From contig CBDAQO010000002.1 of the NCBI GenBank assembly GCA_965199105.1, positions 4,092,001 to 4,156,000 on the forward strand: a stretch of DNA of 64,000 bases. The letters are read 5' to 3'. Within the stretch, counting starts at the first letter, position 1; every line of letters starts with the position of its first letter. This DNA comes from LMUY01 sp965199105. Its GTDB lineage: Bacteria > Pseudomonadota > Alphaproteobacteria > Acetobacterales > Acetobacteraceae. The translations under genes and the position numbers were made by a program. A model generated the notes under the pieces. It had not been told where the DNA came from. It did not search any database and saw only the letters and a list, made by a program, of their open reading frames with translations. Shown here one piece after another: positions 63,302 through 64,000 of this stretch.

Positions 63302-64000
63302 CTACGATTTCATGCAGAACGCCTTTGCGGCGGCCACGATGGTTGCCGTCGTGTCGGGCGCAGTCGGCTACTTCCTCGTGTTGCGCGGGCAGACCTTCGC
63401 CGGCCACGCCTTGTCCCATGTCGGCTTCACAGGTGCGACCGCCGCGGTGCTGCTCGGCACCTCGCCGCTCTGGGGCCTTGTGCTGCTGACGCTAGCAGCC
63501 GGAATCGGCATGGGGTTCCTCGGCGAAAAGTTGGGCCAGCGGGACGTCGCGATCGGCATCGTGCTCGCGGTGTCGCTCGGCTTCGGCTTGCTGTTCCTGC
63601 ACTTCTACACCGCCTTCGCAACCCAAGCCACGGCGCTGCTGTTCGGCAACGTGCTCGCCGTGGACATGGCAACGGTCGAAGCCCTGCTCGTGCTCGGGGC
63701 GGTCAGCCTGGTGGCGCTCGCCGTCATCTCGCGGCCGCTGCTGTTCGCCAGCTTGCAGCCGGAATTGGCCGAGGCGAAAGGGGTCTCGCTGCGCACCTAT
63801 TCTGTGTTGTTCTTGGCCGTGGTGGCACTGGCCACGGCCGAATGTGCGCAGATCGTCGGCGTGTTGCTGGTGTTCACGCTCATGGTCGGCCCGGCGGCCG
63901 CAGCACAGCGGTTGACGCGCGGCGTGCTACCCGGTGTTGCGCTGTCCGTAACGCTCGCCTTGGCGCAAGCCTGGCTGGGGTTGACGCTGGCATTCTACAC
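63276..64000 (+). CDS. ABC importer permease, Zn/Mn type (partial)
   Basis: Integral membrane protein of the ZnuB/MntC family; about 241 residues are present and the C-terminus lies outside the window. Start MESISAMLDYDF, with GGAAGGCGG upstream; a second ATG follows 18 bases later. Family features are FLVLRGQTFAGHALSHVGFTGA, GLLFLHFYTAFATQATALLFGN and LVFTLMVGPAAAAQRLTRG. It completes a three-gene importer operon. Confidence 0.9.
   Translation, partial: MESISAMLDYDFMQNAFAAATMVAVVSGAVGYFLVLRGQTFAGHALSHVGFTGATAAVLLGTSPLWGLVLLTLAAGIGMGFLGEKLGQRDVAIGIVLAVSLGFGLLFLHFYTAFATQATALLFGNVLAVDMATVEALLVLGAVSLVALAVISRPLLFASLQPELAEAKGVSLRTYSVLFLAVVALATAECAQIVGVLLVFTLMVGPAAAAQRLTRGVLPGVALSVTLALAQAWLGLTLAFY

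Overview
The window is GC-rich, densely coding DNA with the gene content of an alphaproteobacterium. A member of the Rhodospirillales, probably Acetobacteraceae, fits best; this is an inference from protein style and not a database result. No rRNA, tRNA, CRISPR array, prophage or insertion sequence was seen. About 60 protein genes can be supported, many joined by 1-4 bp stop/start overlaps (ATGA, GTGA, TGATG).

Layout. (1) <1-6917: a probable catabolic or acyl-CoA cluster of unknown substrate, with two short-chain dehydrogenases, a tandem PPC/DUF296 protein, an unrecognised protein built of two copies of one unit, a MarR regulator, an acyl-CoA ligase and a thiolase. A 16-bp site is shared by two promoters of the cluster. 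(2) 7048-9769: a Pho-box-like site, an MFS carrier and an orphan PstS-type phosphate-binding protein. (3) 9815-17898: a stand-alone AceE-like decarboxylase, two large hairpins, a DHA2 drug exporter, a YddA/SbmA-type ABC exporter with a DUF3253 protein, and two proteins of unknown function. (4) 17977-29558: a carboxylesterase, then an RND multidrug operon (HAD, NodT/OprM, MdtA, MdtB, MdtC). (5) 29646-33513: FlhF-FlhG, then an OpgC-like acyltransferase with a degenerate SGNH partner. (6) 33485-45895: housekeeping and mixed genes, including HolC, PepA, CysQ, a Sua5/TsaC protein, a CNNM/CBS membrane protein, OxyR, a TylF-like methyltransferase, an ABC exporter and a small secreted YAPPP-repeat protein. 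(7) 45975-52110: part of a type II secretion system (G, D, C-like, M, L, J) with a lytic transglycosylase; E, F, H, I and K are absent from the window. (8) 52251-57121: EF-G and a DUF1800/DUF1501 pair. (9) 57193-64000: a TonB receptor, ExbB, ExbD and TonB facing a Zn/Mn-type ABC importer, together a complete outer- and inner-membrane metal uptake locus.

A family of short palindromes (core CCCTCTCCCGC / GCGGGAGAGGG) recurs at six intergenic places; one of them carries the likely ribosome-binding site of gspJ.
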